A stretch of DNA of 64,000 nt from Astropecten irregularis (taxonomy: Eukaryota > Echinodermata > Asteroidea > Paxillosida > Astropectinidae). Every line of letters begins with the position of its first letter. Positions within the stretch are counted from its first letter, which is position 1. Positions 1 through 11,380 of the stretch are shown one piece after another. Made by a program: the position numbers and the translations under genes. Location: positions 16,058,001-16,122,000 of the forward strand of contig OZ020244.1 of assembly GCA_963971285.1 (NCBI GenBank), written 5' to 3'. Under the pieces are notes generated by a model. That model was not told where the DNA came from. It did no database searches and worked only from the letters and a program-made list of their open reading frames with translations.

Positions 1-1168
1 GCAAGCAGCCAAAACACTAAGCAAGCAGTCAAAACACTATTGCAAGCAGTCAAAACACTAAGCAAGCAGTCAAAACACTACTGCAAGCAGCCAAAACACT
101 AAGCAAGCAGTCAAAACACTAAGCAAGCAGTCAAAACACCAAGCAAGCAGCCAAAACACCAAGCAAGCAGCCAAAACACTAAGCAAGCAGTCAAAACACT
201 AAGCAAGCAGTCAGAACACCAAGCAAGCAGCCAAAACACTAAGCAAGCAGCCAAAACACTAAGCAAGCAGTCAAAACACTAAGCAAGCAGCCAAAACAAT
301 ATAAGCAAGCAGTCAAAACACTACTGCAAGCAGTCAAAACACTAAGCAAGCAGTCAAAACACTAAGCAAGCAGTCAAAACACCAAGCAAGCAGCCAAAAC
401 AATAAGCAAGCAGTCAAAACACTAAGCAAGCAGTCAAAACACTAAGCAAGCAGTCAAAACACTAAGCAAGCAGCCAAAACACTAAGCAAGCAGTCAAAAC
501 ACGAAGCAAGCAGTCAAAACACTAAACAAGCAGTCAAAACACCAAGCAAGCAGCCAAAACACTGAGCAAGCAGTCAAAACACTAAGCAAGCAGTCAAAAC
601 ACTCAGCAAGCAGCCAAAACACTAAAGCAAGCAGTCAAAACACGAAGCAAGCAGTCAAAACACCAAGCAAGCAGCCAAAACACAAAGCAAGAAGTCAAAA
701 CAATATAAAGCAAGCAGTCAAAACACTAAGCAAGCAGCCAACACACTAAACAAGCAGTCAAAACACTAAGCAAGCAGTCAAAACACTAAGCAAACAGCCA
801 AAACACTAAGCAAGCAGTCAAAACACTAAGCAAGCAGCCAAAACACTGAGCAAGCAGTCAAAACACTAAGCAAGCAGTCAAAACACTAAGCAAGCAGCCA
901 AAACACTAAGCAAGCAGTCAAAACACTAAGCAAGCAGTCAAAACACTAAGCAAGCAGTCAAAACACTAAGCAAGCAGTCAAAACACTAAACAAGCAGCCA
1001 AAACACCAAGCAAGCAGCAAAACACCAAACAAGCAGCAAAACACTAAGCAAGCAGTCAAAACACTAAGCAAGCAGTCAAAACAATAAGCAAGCAGTCAAA
1101 TCACTAAGCAAGCAGTCAAAACACTAAGCAAGCAGCCAACACACTAAGCAAGCAGCCCAGCCAAAACA
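1..1168. repeat. 20-bp minisatellite array in intron 1 of MCT gene 0
   Basis: Nearly perfect tandem array with unit AAGCAAGCAGTCAAAACACT. The main variant has C for T in the middle (CAGCC instead of CAGTC), and occasional units carry CTACTGC or AACAATA at the junction. It starts at the left edge, so its full length is unknown. On the minus strand it lies downstream of the first coding exon of gene 0, so it sits in that gene's first intron. A homologous array with the same order of variants lies in the same intron of gene 2 (27243-28295). No unique spacers separate the units, so it is not a CRISPR. Confidence 0.97.
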
Positions 1169-1597
1169 TTGAAGATAATTGGGTCAATTTCACGAAGGTC
1201 GATTTCACGGTCGATCGTAACTCGAGTTACGAAGGATGGCCGAATCGTATCATGCGTAGGGCTGCAATGCATCATGTTTCCTACGATTGATAATAAGCTA
1301 CGATGAGTTTGGTGACATCTACCCCATTAGTGTGAGGGGAATGTTTATTTGAGAGGAACAATACAGATTCAGCTTCATTCAATTTGGCAGTTTTCCGGGT
1401 AATTTTCTTTGGATGGACTTTTCTCAAAAAGTCATTGGTTAACCTATAATTAACAAATTGAAACAAAAACAAAAAAATATCTAAGTATCTTTAATATTTT
1501 TTTAATACGGGCGTTTCACAATTTAGAGCAGGGAGAGGCCGATTTACGCATGATGGGAAATTGTCGACATCGGAGATTTTTCCCCTACACGTTCAAT
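1169..1597. other. Array flank shared with gene 2 intron 1; degenerate repeat piece
   Basis: The sequence from about 1183 to 1320 is duplicated at 28310-28445 next to the second minisatellite. It includes a perfect 16-bp palindrome CGTAACTCGAGTTACG at 1216-1231 (28337-28352 in the duplicate). From about 1370 to 1500 there is a degenerate piece of the terminal-inverted-repeat element seen at 29953-30419, recognised by the shared stretch reading TTTGGATGGACTTTTCTC. No gene is seen here. Confidence 0.7.
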
Positions 1598-2125
1598 GTT
1601 AGGCCGTGTCCCAATTCACTGGCTGCGGCCGTGGCTGCGGCTATTGGCAGCGCGTCCATCTTGTTGCCGCGTCCAAATTCACTGGCTGTGGCCGTGGCTG
1701 TGGCCGCGACGTCACGAATATCAAGCCACAAGGGAAGGTGACTTCGTTGTGGCCGGGCCAACTTTATATGGCAAGCCAAATTCCAAATAATTCGATAAAC
1801 CCTATTTATCGGAGATAAACACGTTTTTCGCCAAGAAACACTATATTCCGACTTGATAAACACTGCTTTTTGAGAAAAACTTTGTTATAAACAAATTTTA
1901 TCTAGATAAAGATTGTTTTTCACGGATAAACAGTGTATATCGAATTATTTGGCATTTGGCTTGCCATGACCTCAGTTGCGCGTATGAATTCAAATCGTCC
2001 CGACATGCGCGTCTACGCGGCCGAAGGCGCGTCCCAATTCTACTGGCTGAATCCAGTTCGAAGAAGCGGCCACAGCCACGGCCGTAGCCAGCGGCCACAG
2101 CCAGTGAATTGGGACACGGCCTAAC
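1598..2125. mobile_element. Foldback MITE with GTTAGGCC ends
   Basis: Both ends carry the same sequence in opposite orientation: GTTAGGCCGTGTCCCAATTC at the left and its complement at the right, about 50 bp of inverted repeat. Just inside are G+C-rich hexamer-like repeats (GGCTGC, GGCCGT, GGCTGT), duplicated at about 1668-1712 on the left side. There is no coding capacity, and short open frames here are products of the repeats. It fits a non-autonomous DNA transposon. A target-site duplication was not clear. Confidence 0.8.
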
Positions 2126-2310
2126 ACTGCCCAAACCCGCTCTCCAGCTGTCCAGCCTTAATTGTATGGAAGGCCAACGTGCGCATGCGTGCTGGACACT
2201 TCAAACCCCTTGTCAAACCCGCTGATCAAGCGCGCACGCGGTTACAAGATGGAGGGCGCTGTGTCCTATCCAGTCTTTCTAATGGAGATCAATGCGTACA
2301 GTAAACTTAC

Positions 2311-2509
2311 TTAAAATATACAGCACGCCGTAGTGAAGAGCGGCAATTGAGCCAATAATCCACAGATCTGTGTCCAAATCCTCCTTCATGGCTGTCAGGA
2401 GAACTCCAAACGCCTTCACGGTACCGAAGACGATGAACTCTACCATGAATCCAGCCAGCACCACCAACCAACCCCAACCTCCCTCTCGATAACGCTGATC
2501 ATTTGCCAT
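2311..2509 (-). CDS. MCT-like transporter gene 0, first coding exon only (partial)
   Basis: First coding exon of an SLC16 (MCT) family membrane transporter whose remaining exons lie left of the window. The exon encodes the N-terminus with the family signature EGGWGW before the first membrane helix. It ends in phase 1 at a good donor (GTAAGT just below 2311), exactly as in the four complete genes. The start is placed at the Met of MANDQRY, which gives 199 bp as in gene 2. An in-frame Met five codons upstream (2524) is possible. The sequence belongs to the MANDQ subtype shared only with gene 2 (genes 1, 3 and 4 begin MATKNQ), and both have a 20-bp minisatellite in the following intron. Family-level function is proton-linked or facilitated transport of small organic acids or related solutes; the substrate is not predictable. 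Confidence 0.85.
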
Positions 2510-3272
2510 TCCAATTTCAGTCAATGGGTGGCTTATAGCTGGCCAAGGACACCGCAGTATAATGGCGGATTGTCCAGTCTATACAGCACGTACTACGATT
2601 TAATGTATAACAAAACAAATTAACTTTTACATTAACACAACCGTACGTCACAATTAAAACTCATGTCATCGTGTCTTTATACGCATTACAGCATGCTATC
2701 GTCATAATTATTAAAAACCAAAATGTAGCTCACCTTATAAACAAGTCACTTTGTGCTATAAAGTGTGGCACGAAAACCATACAACCTCCATGGTCCTACA
2801 CAGCCTAACAGAGCAACGTAATATGGGCTGTGGGAATATAATGGCAACCCTAAGCGCAGAAATAGTTTATGGATATTACAGTTGTAGTGTTTAGTACAGT
2901 TCTATAATTCGCTTTTCAAGTGAAACACGCAACACTGCACGAGTGACCGTACGTATGCAGTCTACCTTGATCGTTGAACTCGAAACAAAAGTTCACACCA
3001 TGGGGCCGGAGCAATAGCTCCATGGTCGGTCACACCATGGTCACACGCATGAGGAGATTGTTGTGTTATGCGCTAACTGTATGTTTACTAAAAGGTCAAC
3101 AACTACGTACATGGTACGAGAGTTTGCATGAAGCGTGTGAATAAAATGGCAGCCCCCATGCTATGAAAGTTGAAGCTGACACGGTGAGTCCGTTCCATGT
3201 ACTGGTAGTTAAAGAACCCATAAACACAACAGAGATTTCCCCTCTAAAAGAAGCTCCACAGCCAATACGAAA
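2510..3272 (-). promoter_or_regulatory. 5' flank of MCT gene 0 with probable 5'UTR exon
   Basis: The segment around 2690-2750 is homologous to the putative 5'UTR exon of gene 1 (ending 11380) and to the corresponding region of gene 2 (about 29615-29670), including the conserved minus-strand stretch beginning GGTGAGCTACAT. The likely donor here is GTATAA, weaker than the GTAAGT of gene 1. No TATA box could be assigned with confidence. The rest of the stretch shows no gene. Confidence 0.4.
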
Positions 3273-3277
3273 CCAGG

Positions 3278-3513
3278 GGCCAATTTCATAAAACTGTTAA
3301 GCACAAAACTTTGCTTAGCACAAAAATGTCTCGCCCAATAAACAAACCACCATTGAAAATTCTATTTGATATTCATGGTCAGCCAACAACAGCCAAAGAA
3401 CAATCACAAGTGATACACAACACGTGGAAATATTTTTGTTTACCCTGTTTTTATTAAGACAGAAATGTCATGCTTAGCACATTTTTGTGCTTAACACTTT
3501 AATGAAATTGGCC
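3278..3513. mobile_element. GGCCAATTTC MITE, 236 bp, with CCAGG target duplication
   Basis: Ends read GGCCAATTTC...GAAATTGGCC, with about 40 bp of imperfect inverted repeat containing the motif TTAAGCACAAAA. It is flanked by CCAGG on both sides (3273-3277 and 3514-3518). The same family is found at 39173-39412 and 51403-51642, where an empty site in gene 1 defines the insertion, and a relative lies at 63007-63114. It has no coding capacity; it is a non-autonomous DNA transposon. Confidence 0.85.
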
Positions 3514-3548
3514 CCAGGTTTTGGTTGGTTTACCTTAGGCCTAGGTTT

Positions 3549-3819
3549 TACGCCGTGCTACTGCCGTGCCGATTTCAAATAATTTGACATTTTCAAGTTT
3601 GGCACGGCAAAAGCACGCGTTTAGCGTGAATTTGGCTCGGCAAATTGAGTTCGGCACGGCAAGCTTTAATTGGCTCGACACGGTCTGCCGCCGCTATCGG
3701 TATTCAGATCGGCAGTGGCACGACACTTTAAGCTCGGCGTTTGGCGCAACTGCCGCGCTTCTGCTGTGCTATTGCTGCACTCATTTGATTTAAGTTCGAC
3801 ACGGCAGAAGCACGGCGTA
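3549..3819. mobile_element. Foldback MITE with TACGCCGTGC ends
   Basis: The left end TACGCCGTGCTACTGCCGTG is matched by its near-complement at the right end. The interior is filled with dispersed CGGCACGGC-like words in both orientations. About 270 bp, non-coding. The subterminal repeats resemble transposase-binding arrays, which is an inference. Confidence 0.75.
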
Positions 3820-4142
3820 TATAGTCTTGGTCTTAGAATCAGCCTACTTTAACATTATATCTGATTAATCTCCTGAGGTTTTTATCCCAATCGCGAAAGC
3901 CCAAATGTCTCTGGACCAGACGGCCTTGTAACATCCTGCCGGATCTATTTTTTTTTTTTTTAGCTCTCAAGGTGGTTGTTCAAACAGTTCCATGCACTAA
4001 AAAAAACTCGTTAGTCAGTCAAGCGGTACTAACCATTTCCAGCTTGTGATTGGTCCCAGGAGATTACTCCTTGCCATAAAATCAGCTCTCCAAATCCTGG
4101 TAAAGTTTTGGCAAAATACCCGAATATAAATCTTATTCGGTT

Positions 4143-5050
4143 TTAGAGGTAGTATCATACTTGGGTAAGACACCAAAACAGAAATGTTTTACAGATTTAC
4201 GTATAACTTACAGGGTATGAAGATGGTGGTGGTAGAAACATACCGTTAAAATTGTACGGCCTGAAATGGTGTATTTATCCAGCAATAAGTAAAACAACGA
4301 CCGAAAACCTTTTTGATCTTTTCAAAGATCAAAAGTAAAAGAGAAAAGACTTAAGAAATACTGTGACTGTTTTCTCAAAAAGTGAGCAACGTATATGGGA
4401 CTTAAATTTTCGCAGATGACTGTTACTGTATCTCTCTTGATATTTTTGCCCATGAATCTGTATTTCTTTGACAAAAACCAAAGTGTTATAATAATGTGAA
4501 TAATACAAATCCGATGAATAATATTATTATAATGATTTGTGGAAGTGTACATGTTGACCTTGTGACCTTCCATTTGGAAGGGGTATAAAGTATTCCAGCA
4601 CAGTTTGACTTTGACTTTGTCTATAATGTGAAAGTCCATATTGCCATGATGACTAAAGGTAATATCATACTTTGGTTTTTGTGAAAAAATGTACATCTAT
4701 TCATAGGCAAAAATATCAAGGAAGATGCAGTAACAGCCATATGTGAATGTTTCAGTCCCATACGGAGCTGAATTTTTGAGAAAACAATAAAAAAACAAAA
4801 AAAAAAACAACAACAACAAGAACAATTTCAAAATATTTGGATCACAGTTATTTGTGATCTTTAAACGTTCAAAATTATTTTGGTTGATTGGTTTTACTCT
4901 TTTCTGGATAAATACAGCATTTCAGGTAGAACAATTGTATAGGTATGGGACTTTCTACCATCACCACCTTTATACTCTGTAATTTATAGGTAAATCTGTG
5001 ATGATTTCCGATTTGGTATGCGACCAAAGTATGATACTACGTACCTTTAA
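4143..5050. mobile_element. Large foldback element (GTAGTATCATACT arms)
   Basis: Two arms of about 190-200 bp, near 4143-4335 and 4850-5050, are inverted copies of one another. They share GTAGTATCATACTT, a GGTATGAAGATGGTGG-type block, and TATTTATCCAG with its complement CTGGATAAATA. Between them is AT-rich sequence without a convincing gene. Single arms or diverged copies recur inside MCT introns (about 9187-9575, 10530-10925 and the matching places in genes 3 and 4) and in the spacers (about 13260-13470, 43260-43475, 54720-54930). Confidence 0.7.
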
Positions 5051-5760
5051 TAAGACGTTGAATCACAAAGGGGGCCTTTCTCAAAGCTCGCCTCCGGTTC
5101 AGACTCCGGCTCCGGCTCCATAATTTACATTCCTGAAACCATCTTAAATCCCTTGGGAGTATACAGCCCTGGCTGCCGTATTCTGTGCACAGAAGCTAAT
5201 CAAACCACAAAGCCATCTCTATACCCTCACAGGTACCCATTTACACCGGAGTGGAGCAGAAGCAATATGTGACAAAGCATATTGCCCCAGGATGCAAACA
5301 CCATGCCCATGGCTGTAGATTGACCACGAGATCTTGAGTACGACACACCAGACCACTAGGCCACGGCACACCACACAGTGTAGGCCAATAAAGATGAATA
5401 TCACAGAGCTCATGAATATTGGTACATAGCCTCTCAGGTATGCTTGGACTCTGTGCTGTAAGTTGCAACCTCTTAGAACTCATCGTCAAGGGGAAGTATC
5501 TCATAGCACCGAAGTTCGGGGAAATCTAGATCATCTAGTGGAGATGGCTCTGCCATAATTGGGGTTTGAGAGCTTGTGGTTTGGGTTTGGTGTTCTGGTT
5601 TTGAGGGCTGTGGTTAGGGGTAGGTTGTGGTTTGTGGTTAGGGGTTTGGCGTGCGTCAGAATAGGCATAACCTGAAGCACGGCCGAGATAAGTTGATGAA
5701 AGGGTCAGTTACACCTGTGTACCTTTGACCAAAGTTTCGGACCTTCAGTTAAGGCAGTCT
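5051..5760. other. Non-coding spacer; half hexamer element and G/T-rich tract
   Basis: Around 5070-5130 there is one arm of a CTCCGG/GGCTCC hexamer-bearing repeat related to the elements at 8039-8164 and 13521-13726. Around 5560-5650 is a G/T-rich low-complexity tract with several runs of three or four G, which could form quadruplex DNA. Open frames on the minus strand at 5219-5504 match nothing I recognise and lack gene context. Confidence 0.5.
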
Positions 5761-5792
5761 CAAGGAGATGCGTCACCGCGACGTCTCCAACA

Positions 5793-6730
5793 GCTTAAGG
5801 CGGTATCTCACTGGGCTTGAATCTAGTTCGCGACTATTTCCGGCGACACCGAATTTTGCTAGTTGCAGAGACGTCTCGGAGACGTATCCTGAAATTAGTG
5901 GAGACTCCGAGGAGTCGCAAGAAGTTTAAACATGTTTGGTTTTTTGGAGACGTCGCGGAGACTAATGGTATCCGCGACTGCTGAGACGTCTCACCAATGT
6001 CTCCGCGACGTCTCACAGACGCCTCAGAGACTCCGCGGAGACCTTTCGGAGACCAGAGAGACTGATGAGACGTTGCGGAGACTTCTCTACTTGACGCTTT
6101 TTGACCCACTTTAGAAACCACGTGACTGATCACGTGATGATATCCCTCCTGGTCAGGTGCATGATATAGGCAGGAAGAAGTGTCAGAGACGTCTTCTTGG
6201 TGTGAGCGCAAACCATTTTAATGTTGGAGACGTCTCCGCGACCTGCGGCGACTATAAATAAGTTGCAGACGTCGCGGCGACGTCTCCGTTGGTAAGATAC
6301 GACCTAAGTTGTCTTGGCTTGACTATCATCAGAACATGTTTGTTTCAGTAAGTCGTCTTTGTGAGAAATATGATCAGGATATGTGGACATCTTAGTTTTC
6401 AGTAAAGACTGCATCTTACCAAAGGAGACGTCTCCAACTTATTAGTCCCGACATCTCCAGACCAGGTAACAAGCACTTTGCCCGACAGTAGCAGGGATGT
6501 TGCTGTAAAGTCTCCAAGTAGTCGTTGAGAAGTCTCTCAGACGTTTTCGTAACTTCTCATCAGTCTTTCTGGTCTCCGGAAGGTCTTCGCGGAGTCTCTG
6601 AGACGTCGCGGAGACATCGCAGAGACGTCTCAGCAGTCGCGAATATCATTAGCCTCTGCGACGTCTAAAAAAAAATCGAATATGTTAAAACTTATTGCGA
6701 CTCCTCGGAGAGTAGAGCTCCGTATCTTGG
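5793..6730. mobile_element. Foldback DNA element rich in GAGACGTC
   Basis: Two arms, about 5905-6100 and 6500-6715, are extended inverted copies of each other: the order of GAGACGTC, CGCGGAGAC, ACTGATGAGA and CCGAGGAGTCGC blocks is reversed and complemented. A second, inner inverted pair (about 6245-6300 and 6413-6455) shares GGTAAGAT and GAGACGTCTCC. The element can thus form a nested hairpin. No transposase frame is visible; the frame on the minus strand at 5834-6211 is a by-product of the repeats. Confidence 0.75.
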
Positions 6731-7365
6731 AATGAATAATTTTTTTTTTTTTACAAAAATATCATATTTCAGTTTAATTTTTTGATATTCATTACTTTTC
6801 AGTCAAATCTGCTCTCAATATTACTAATTTGCACTTGTGCAGTCTTCTCCACGTACAGCTGAATGCTTTTGCATCTTTAAATCATATCTTAACCAGCCAA
6901 TACGTATGAAGATAAACTTAAGCTAATCAGAAAAGGACGATAAAAGATAAAGAATAAACAAACTTGGGCAAAAAATGTGAAGGAATAATGAAAAATCCGA
7001 ACAAAAAACATCCAAAATATATGTCGGAACAACTAAAAAGAAAAAAGGAGAATATTTTGTCCGCATGCCAAAAGCTATCGAAAAGGGCCCATGAAATACT
7101 CTAATATGCATCGAAAGCCCACAATTTTTCCGGAGCACATGCACACTCAAATTAGTCATCGACCAATTTCCCTACTAAATTGCGCATCTTTGTGCTAATT
7201 CTGCCTCCCGGGCAAATTTAGAAGGGGGAACAGATTTAACATTTACACCGCCCCCTGATATTTCTTTGTTAATGTTGGCGAATCCTTATTGATTCAAACT
7301 ACCCAATGTCGATCTAGTGTCGACCGTTTTGACTGAAGTCGATGATCAAAATGGACGTTGTCTGT
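6731..7365. other. 3' flank of MCT gene 1 (pre-LINE state)
   Basis: From about 7060 this matches the spacer sequence at 16500-16790, then continues directly into the sequence equivalent to 18716 onward. It therefore represents the spacer without the LINE that occupies 16803-18715. No canonical AATAAA is seen just below the gene 1 stop; the nearest resemblance is TCAATAAGG on the minus strand near 7285. Confidence 0.6.
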
Positions 7366-10300
7366 TTACTCATTTTCACTAGACTGCTGGATGAAGTGGA
7401 TATAGAACGCGTCCAAAACGGCACACATTACACAAGCGATCATTATAGCGCTGAGCAGCAGAAACGTCCCGAGGAAACTTCCTGTAGTGTCATACACCCA
7501 ACCTGTCAACAAATCAAATGGAATCATAGAGCTATACTGAAGGTTCAAGGATTCAGTCCAAATAGACACAAGCAGCATTTGTAAATGGCACACCGAATGA
7601 GAAAGATGTGAAGCTTTGCAAGGTGACAACTGACCCTTCCGGCTTGTCAATCAACTGTGTGCTTTGACCAATTGGAGGACGTCTTTTAGTCAGGTGAGCC
7701 CGCTCAAGTCGGTCACATGCTGTATGTATAACACACACGTGGGCAGGGCTTAAGAGCAAAGCTGTAAGGTCTAAACATTTCCACTAGCCTGCTCTAGTCA
7801 TCATCAAGATACGATTGAAATTATGAGGGATGCATGGTCTTTATAAGATTGTTGAAGATCCTGCTATATGAGCTCCATGATTAGAGCTCACTGGGGCATT
7901 ACAGTTTTACCACCACCGATACATGAACTCTAGCTCAAACGTTCAATACTGGCGATTTCAAATAGTGGGCTTCCAAGAGTTTGCAATACGTTTGGTCAAA
8001 CGCATTACATGGAGTCTGTCGACCAAATGCTCATTTGGGGCCTTTTCCAAACCTCGGCTTAGGCTCAGGTTCTGGCTAAGTCTCTAGCTTCACCTCTATT
8101 TTGATACCCGTTATTTAAGAATGGATTCACGAAATGGAGCTGGAGCCGAGGTTTGGAAAAGGGTCGAATGATTCCGGTCATTGTGATTGGCCAAACGCGT
8201 TGCAAACTCTTGGTGACGCACTATGGGGAATTCCCCGTATTTTCTTCATACTCACCTGATATGACATCACCGATTGAGGATGCTACACCTGAGAGAAAAG
8301 ACATCCATCCTATGACGAGGATGAATCGATCGTCACCAAAAGGTAGATTCCTGACCAAAACGTTTCCAGCTTGAAATACACAATGTACTGCTACTCCAAA
8401 AGTGAATGTAATCGCCATATGACCACCGAATGTTGGGATGATTGAACCCAAAGCCAAGGCCAGTGCTGAGACACCGCCTGAAATAATCACGACCACATGA
8501 AGAGACAACCTCTTGGTGTTTGGTATGGAAGCCGCTAAGAACAGACCAACCAAACCGCCAACTCCGAACGCTGTAGTAAGAAACGACGCCTGCTGGGCAC
8601 TAAGTCCCATTTCCAGAGCATTGGATACCATGTACACCAAAAACCCGCCATAGCTAATAGTATAAAACACTCTTATTCCAGCCACAAGATTGAATCTTAT
8701 GTTGGTGAACATGTCAAGACCTGCGGTTTGCACCCAAGAAGAAGTCTTCTCAAGATGTGTCGCTTTTTGTTCTGAGATTTGGTCATCATTGGTTGGGAGG
8801 TCTTCGTTGGGTATAATGGCGTATGTTCCAGTTGGCCTTCTCACCAATAAGCCGCACCAGATGAGACTAAATCCCACCCCGCCAAGCAGTAGCATTGCTC
8901 CTCGCCAGCCGTACGTATCCAGGAGAACTTGTGTCATTGGACCGTACAGCATAGTCCCTAGTGGACCCCCAGCCAGTACCACAAAAATTGCCAAAGTGTA
9001 TTTGTCATAGAAATAGAAGGCTATCTCGGAACGTGATGTGGGCACTGTACAAGACGCACCTACACCTGCAGTTACAGAAAAGCAAAGAGAACAAAAGAGT
9101 GTGTTTCATAGAAGCATTTGATTGAAATCTGTATTATATGGAGATTGTACAAGTATTCGACCCATGCATTTCCAAATGTTTCTGTAATAATTTATAGGGA
9201 ATAATCATACTCTGGTTTTTGTCAAATATTGCAGATTCATGTGCAAAAATGTTAAGGAAGATACAGTAATAGTCATCTGTGAAAATTACAGTCCCAAAGG
9301 GTGCCCACTTTTTGATAAAACAGTGAAAAACGCCCACAATAATTTTAAAATCTGTTCACCGTTATTTTTGATCTTGAAAAGATCAAGATAGTTTTTGGTC
9401 ACTGGTTTTACTCTTTTCTAGATAAATACAACATTTCAGGTAGAAAAAAAAAAAGTTTAACGGGATACCATCACCATCTGTATACCCTGTATTAAAGTTA
9501 TAGGATGATCTGTGAATATTTCCATCTGCTTCGGAATGCTACCAAAGTATGATAGTATCTTTAATACAATTTTTCATTTGAAATTTACAATAACTGTCTG
9601 TGTATATATATATATATATTTTTTTTTATCTCAACAGTAATGCAGTCAAAGAAATGCAGATTCATGGGCAAAACTCCGAAAGCCCCGTGGTGCCATGAAG
9701 TATATATATTTTTTTAAAGTGAAGTGTATATTTCGAAATTTGTTTTTTCGAGGTGTTTTTTTACGGATTTGTTTTTCGAGATATATTTCCCCAAATTTGT
9801 TTTTCTAAATTTATTTTTAGAGATACATTTGCTTACTCGCATCTATTTTTGGAAACAAATTTTGAAAATATATCTCGAAAAAACAAATTTAAAAAATATG
9901 TTTCGAAAAAACAATTTTGAAAATATATCTCGAAAAAACAAATCCGCAAAAATATATCTCGAAAAAACAAAAATTTAAATAAAACTTTTTCAGAGTGTAT
10001 ACTTGATGGCACTACAAGCCTTTCGTACAAAACGCTACAGACAAAATGTACTGTAAAATTACAGTAAACATGTAACTGACCATTTTTTTCATGCAAAACG
10101 GTAAAGACGTAATGTACTGTGTACATGTACTACAGTATAACTTACTGATAGAATCTATGCATAAAATACAGGTCATCTATGCAGTAATTTACCTGATACG
10201 GCTATCAATGAGACAGCAACGACTACAGTGTTGTCAGTAGTTGAGCAAACCACCAATCCAAGTCCGTATAATACACCACCAATGATAATGACAATACGGC

Positions 10301-11232
10301 TGCCACATTTGCGTGCTATAATCGACACAACGGGAGCTAGAACAGAGAATAGGAATAGAAAACGTAACAATAATTATTATCTAAAGCAGACATAATATGT
10401 ATTGGAAATGAAAAGTTCCCCAAACGAAGTGTCTCCAATTTGGAATAAGTTGAGCAAGTCGATAAGAAGTGTGACAATCAACAGTGAACATGAATTCGTA
10501 ACCAAGTCCCGAACTTTCCCTATATTTTACTACAGACATGTTCACAGATTTACATAGGCCTATATACTTACAGGGTATAATTGTATATATGGACCTGGTA
10601 CAAACATATATGCATTAAGAATTGCCCGCCTGAAATACTCTATTTATCCAGAAATGAGTCAAACAAAAGACCAATTTCACAAGGGAACAAAGAGCCTACT
10701 TATACGGTGCCCACTTTTTGCGAAAACAGTGAAACAGTATTTTAAAAATCTGTTTACCGTTATTTTTGATCTTTAAAAGGGGGAATTTGGTGTTACCCTT
10801 TAACAGCATTTCAGGCAGAAAACGTTTACGGTGTGCACCTACCATCTTTATACACTGTGAGTTATTTGTCAAAATCTGTGAAGATGGCTGTTTCGGTATA
10901 TGCTACCAAAGTATACTACCCGTAAGTGAACACTGGAAAGTTGGTCGAGGTCAGGGGTAACATATTCGGATGTACTAAATTACGAATTTAAACCAAATTA
11001 CATTCTGAGTAACGTAATAGTGTAACTTACTTAAAAGAAACATCACACTGAAGTGAAGAGCGGCAATTGAGCCAATAATCCACAGATCTGTGTCAAAATC
11101 CTCCTTCATGGCTGTCAGGAGAACCCCAAACGCCTTCAAGGTACCGAGGACGATGAAATCTACCATGAATCCAGCCAGCACCACCAACCAACCCCAACCT
11201 CCCTCTCGATAACGCTGGTTTTTAGTGGCCAT
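7366..11232 (-). CDS. MCT-like transporter gene 1, complete (SLC16 family)
   Basis: Four coding exons on the minus strand: 11232-11031, 10336-10193, 9065-8256 and 7502-7366, total 1293 bp, 430 residues. All introns are GT-AG and phase 1: donors GTAAGT, GTAAAT and GTGAGT; acceptors TTCTAG, CTGCAG and TTGACAG. Residues 10-15 (EGGWGW) are the MCT signature before helix 1. Around residues 133-149, [10 protein letters not shown] matches the second family motif, with the usual arginine replaced by Tyr. Residues about 190-230 form the hydrophilic loop between helices 6 and 7, and the protein ends shortly after helix 12. Family role: 12-helix major-facilitator transport of monocarboxylates or related solutes across the plasma membrane; the substrate here is unknown. 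It differs more from genes 3 and 4 than they do from each other. Start chosen at the only in-frame Met before the signature, in context GAAATGG. Confidence 0.92.
8039..8164. mobile_element. Hexamer-TIR MITE in intron 3 of gene 1 (and all other copies)
   Basis: Ends read CCTTTTCCAAACCTCGG...GAGGTTTGGAAAAGG, an inverted repeat followed by GGCTCC/GGAGCC-like hexamers. Counterparts occupy the same place in gene 2 (about 19557-19680), gene 3 (37021-37144), gene 4 (49256-49379) and gene 5 (61027-61150). The insertion therefore predates all duplications in this cluster. Confidence 0.8.
9187..9575. repeat. Foldback-family remnant in intron 2 of gene 1
   Basis: Contains the blocks AATCATAC, GATAAATACAACATTTCAGG and CCAAAGTATGATAGTATC that define the foldback element at 4143-5050, in shortened form. 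It is present in genes 3 and 4 (about 38175-38545 and 50405-50775), so it is older than the duplications. Confidence 0.6.
9730..9975. repeat. AT-rich foldback of TTTCGAGATATATTTTC-like units
   Basis: The left half carries degenerate units reading AAATTTGTTTTTCGAGATAT and the right half the complementary ATATCTCGAAAAAACAAATTT units, each repeated with a spacing of about 27-30 bp. The two halves form a long imperfect hairpin inside intron 2. Matching copies are at about 38763-38990 and 50993-51225. The open reading frames across it are repeat artefacts rich in Phe, Lys and Asn. Confidence 0.75.
10530..10925. repeat. Foldback-family element in intron 1 of gene 1
   Basis: Inverted arms (about 10530-10665 and 10800-10925) share ACAGATTTACATAGG/CTGTGA-type and TATTTATCCAGAAATGAG/CAGCATTTCAGG-type blocks with the element at 4143-5050. 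Copies sit at the same intron position in gene 3 (about 39775-40170) and gene 4 (about 52010-52400). Confidence 0.6.
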
Positions 11233-11380
11233 TTCTGATTTTCAATGAAGGTGCTGGTACTCGATCAAATCACTGAAAAAGACAAATAAACTGAGTAGGC
11301 CTACATTTTTGGTTGATATTGCTATGCTCTGAAAAAACTTTGTCTAGAAACTTTGATTAAGCATTGTGTCTATACTTACG
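11233..11380 (-). promoter_or_regulatory. Predicted 5'UTR exon pair of MCT gene 1 with short upstream ORF
   Basis: On the minus strand a strong acceptor (TTTGTCTTTTTCAG) places the start of the ATG-bearing exon at 11272, and a strong donor (GTAAGTATAG) ends an upstream exon at 11380. If joined, the leader contains an upstream ATG with a frame of fewer than ten codons ending before the main start. The same signals are present in genes 3 (exon end about 40628) and 4 (about 52858). The transcription start was not located. Predicted from splice signals only. Confidence 0.5.

Noticed and set aside
4322-4696. 124-codon minus-strand frame
   Set aside because: It lies inside a foldback element and shows no similarity to any family I recognise.
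6923-7159. 78-codon minus-strand frame with hydrophobic composition
   Set aside because: AT-rich flank, part of it shared with non-coding spacer DNA, no splice or family support.
7503-7650. Extended N-terminus of the last MCT exon (frame beginning MTSRKGQ, in all copies)
   Set aside because: It is intron sequence. The acceptor TTGACAG at 7503 joins in the phase required by exon 3, and gene 3 lacks this extension altogether because of an insertion.
8690-9010. Plus-strand 106-codon frames over exon 3 (also at 20206, 37672 and 49905)
   Set aside because: They are antisense shadows of the conserved minus-strand exon.
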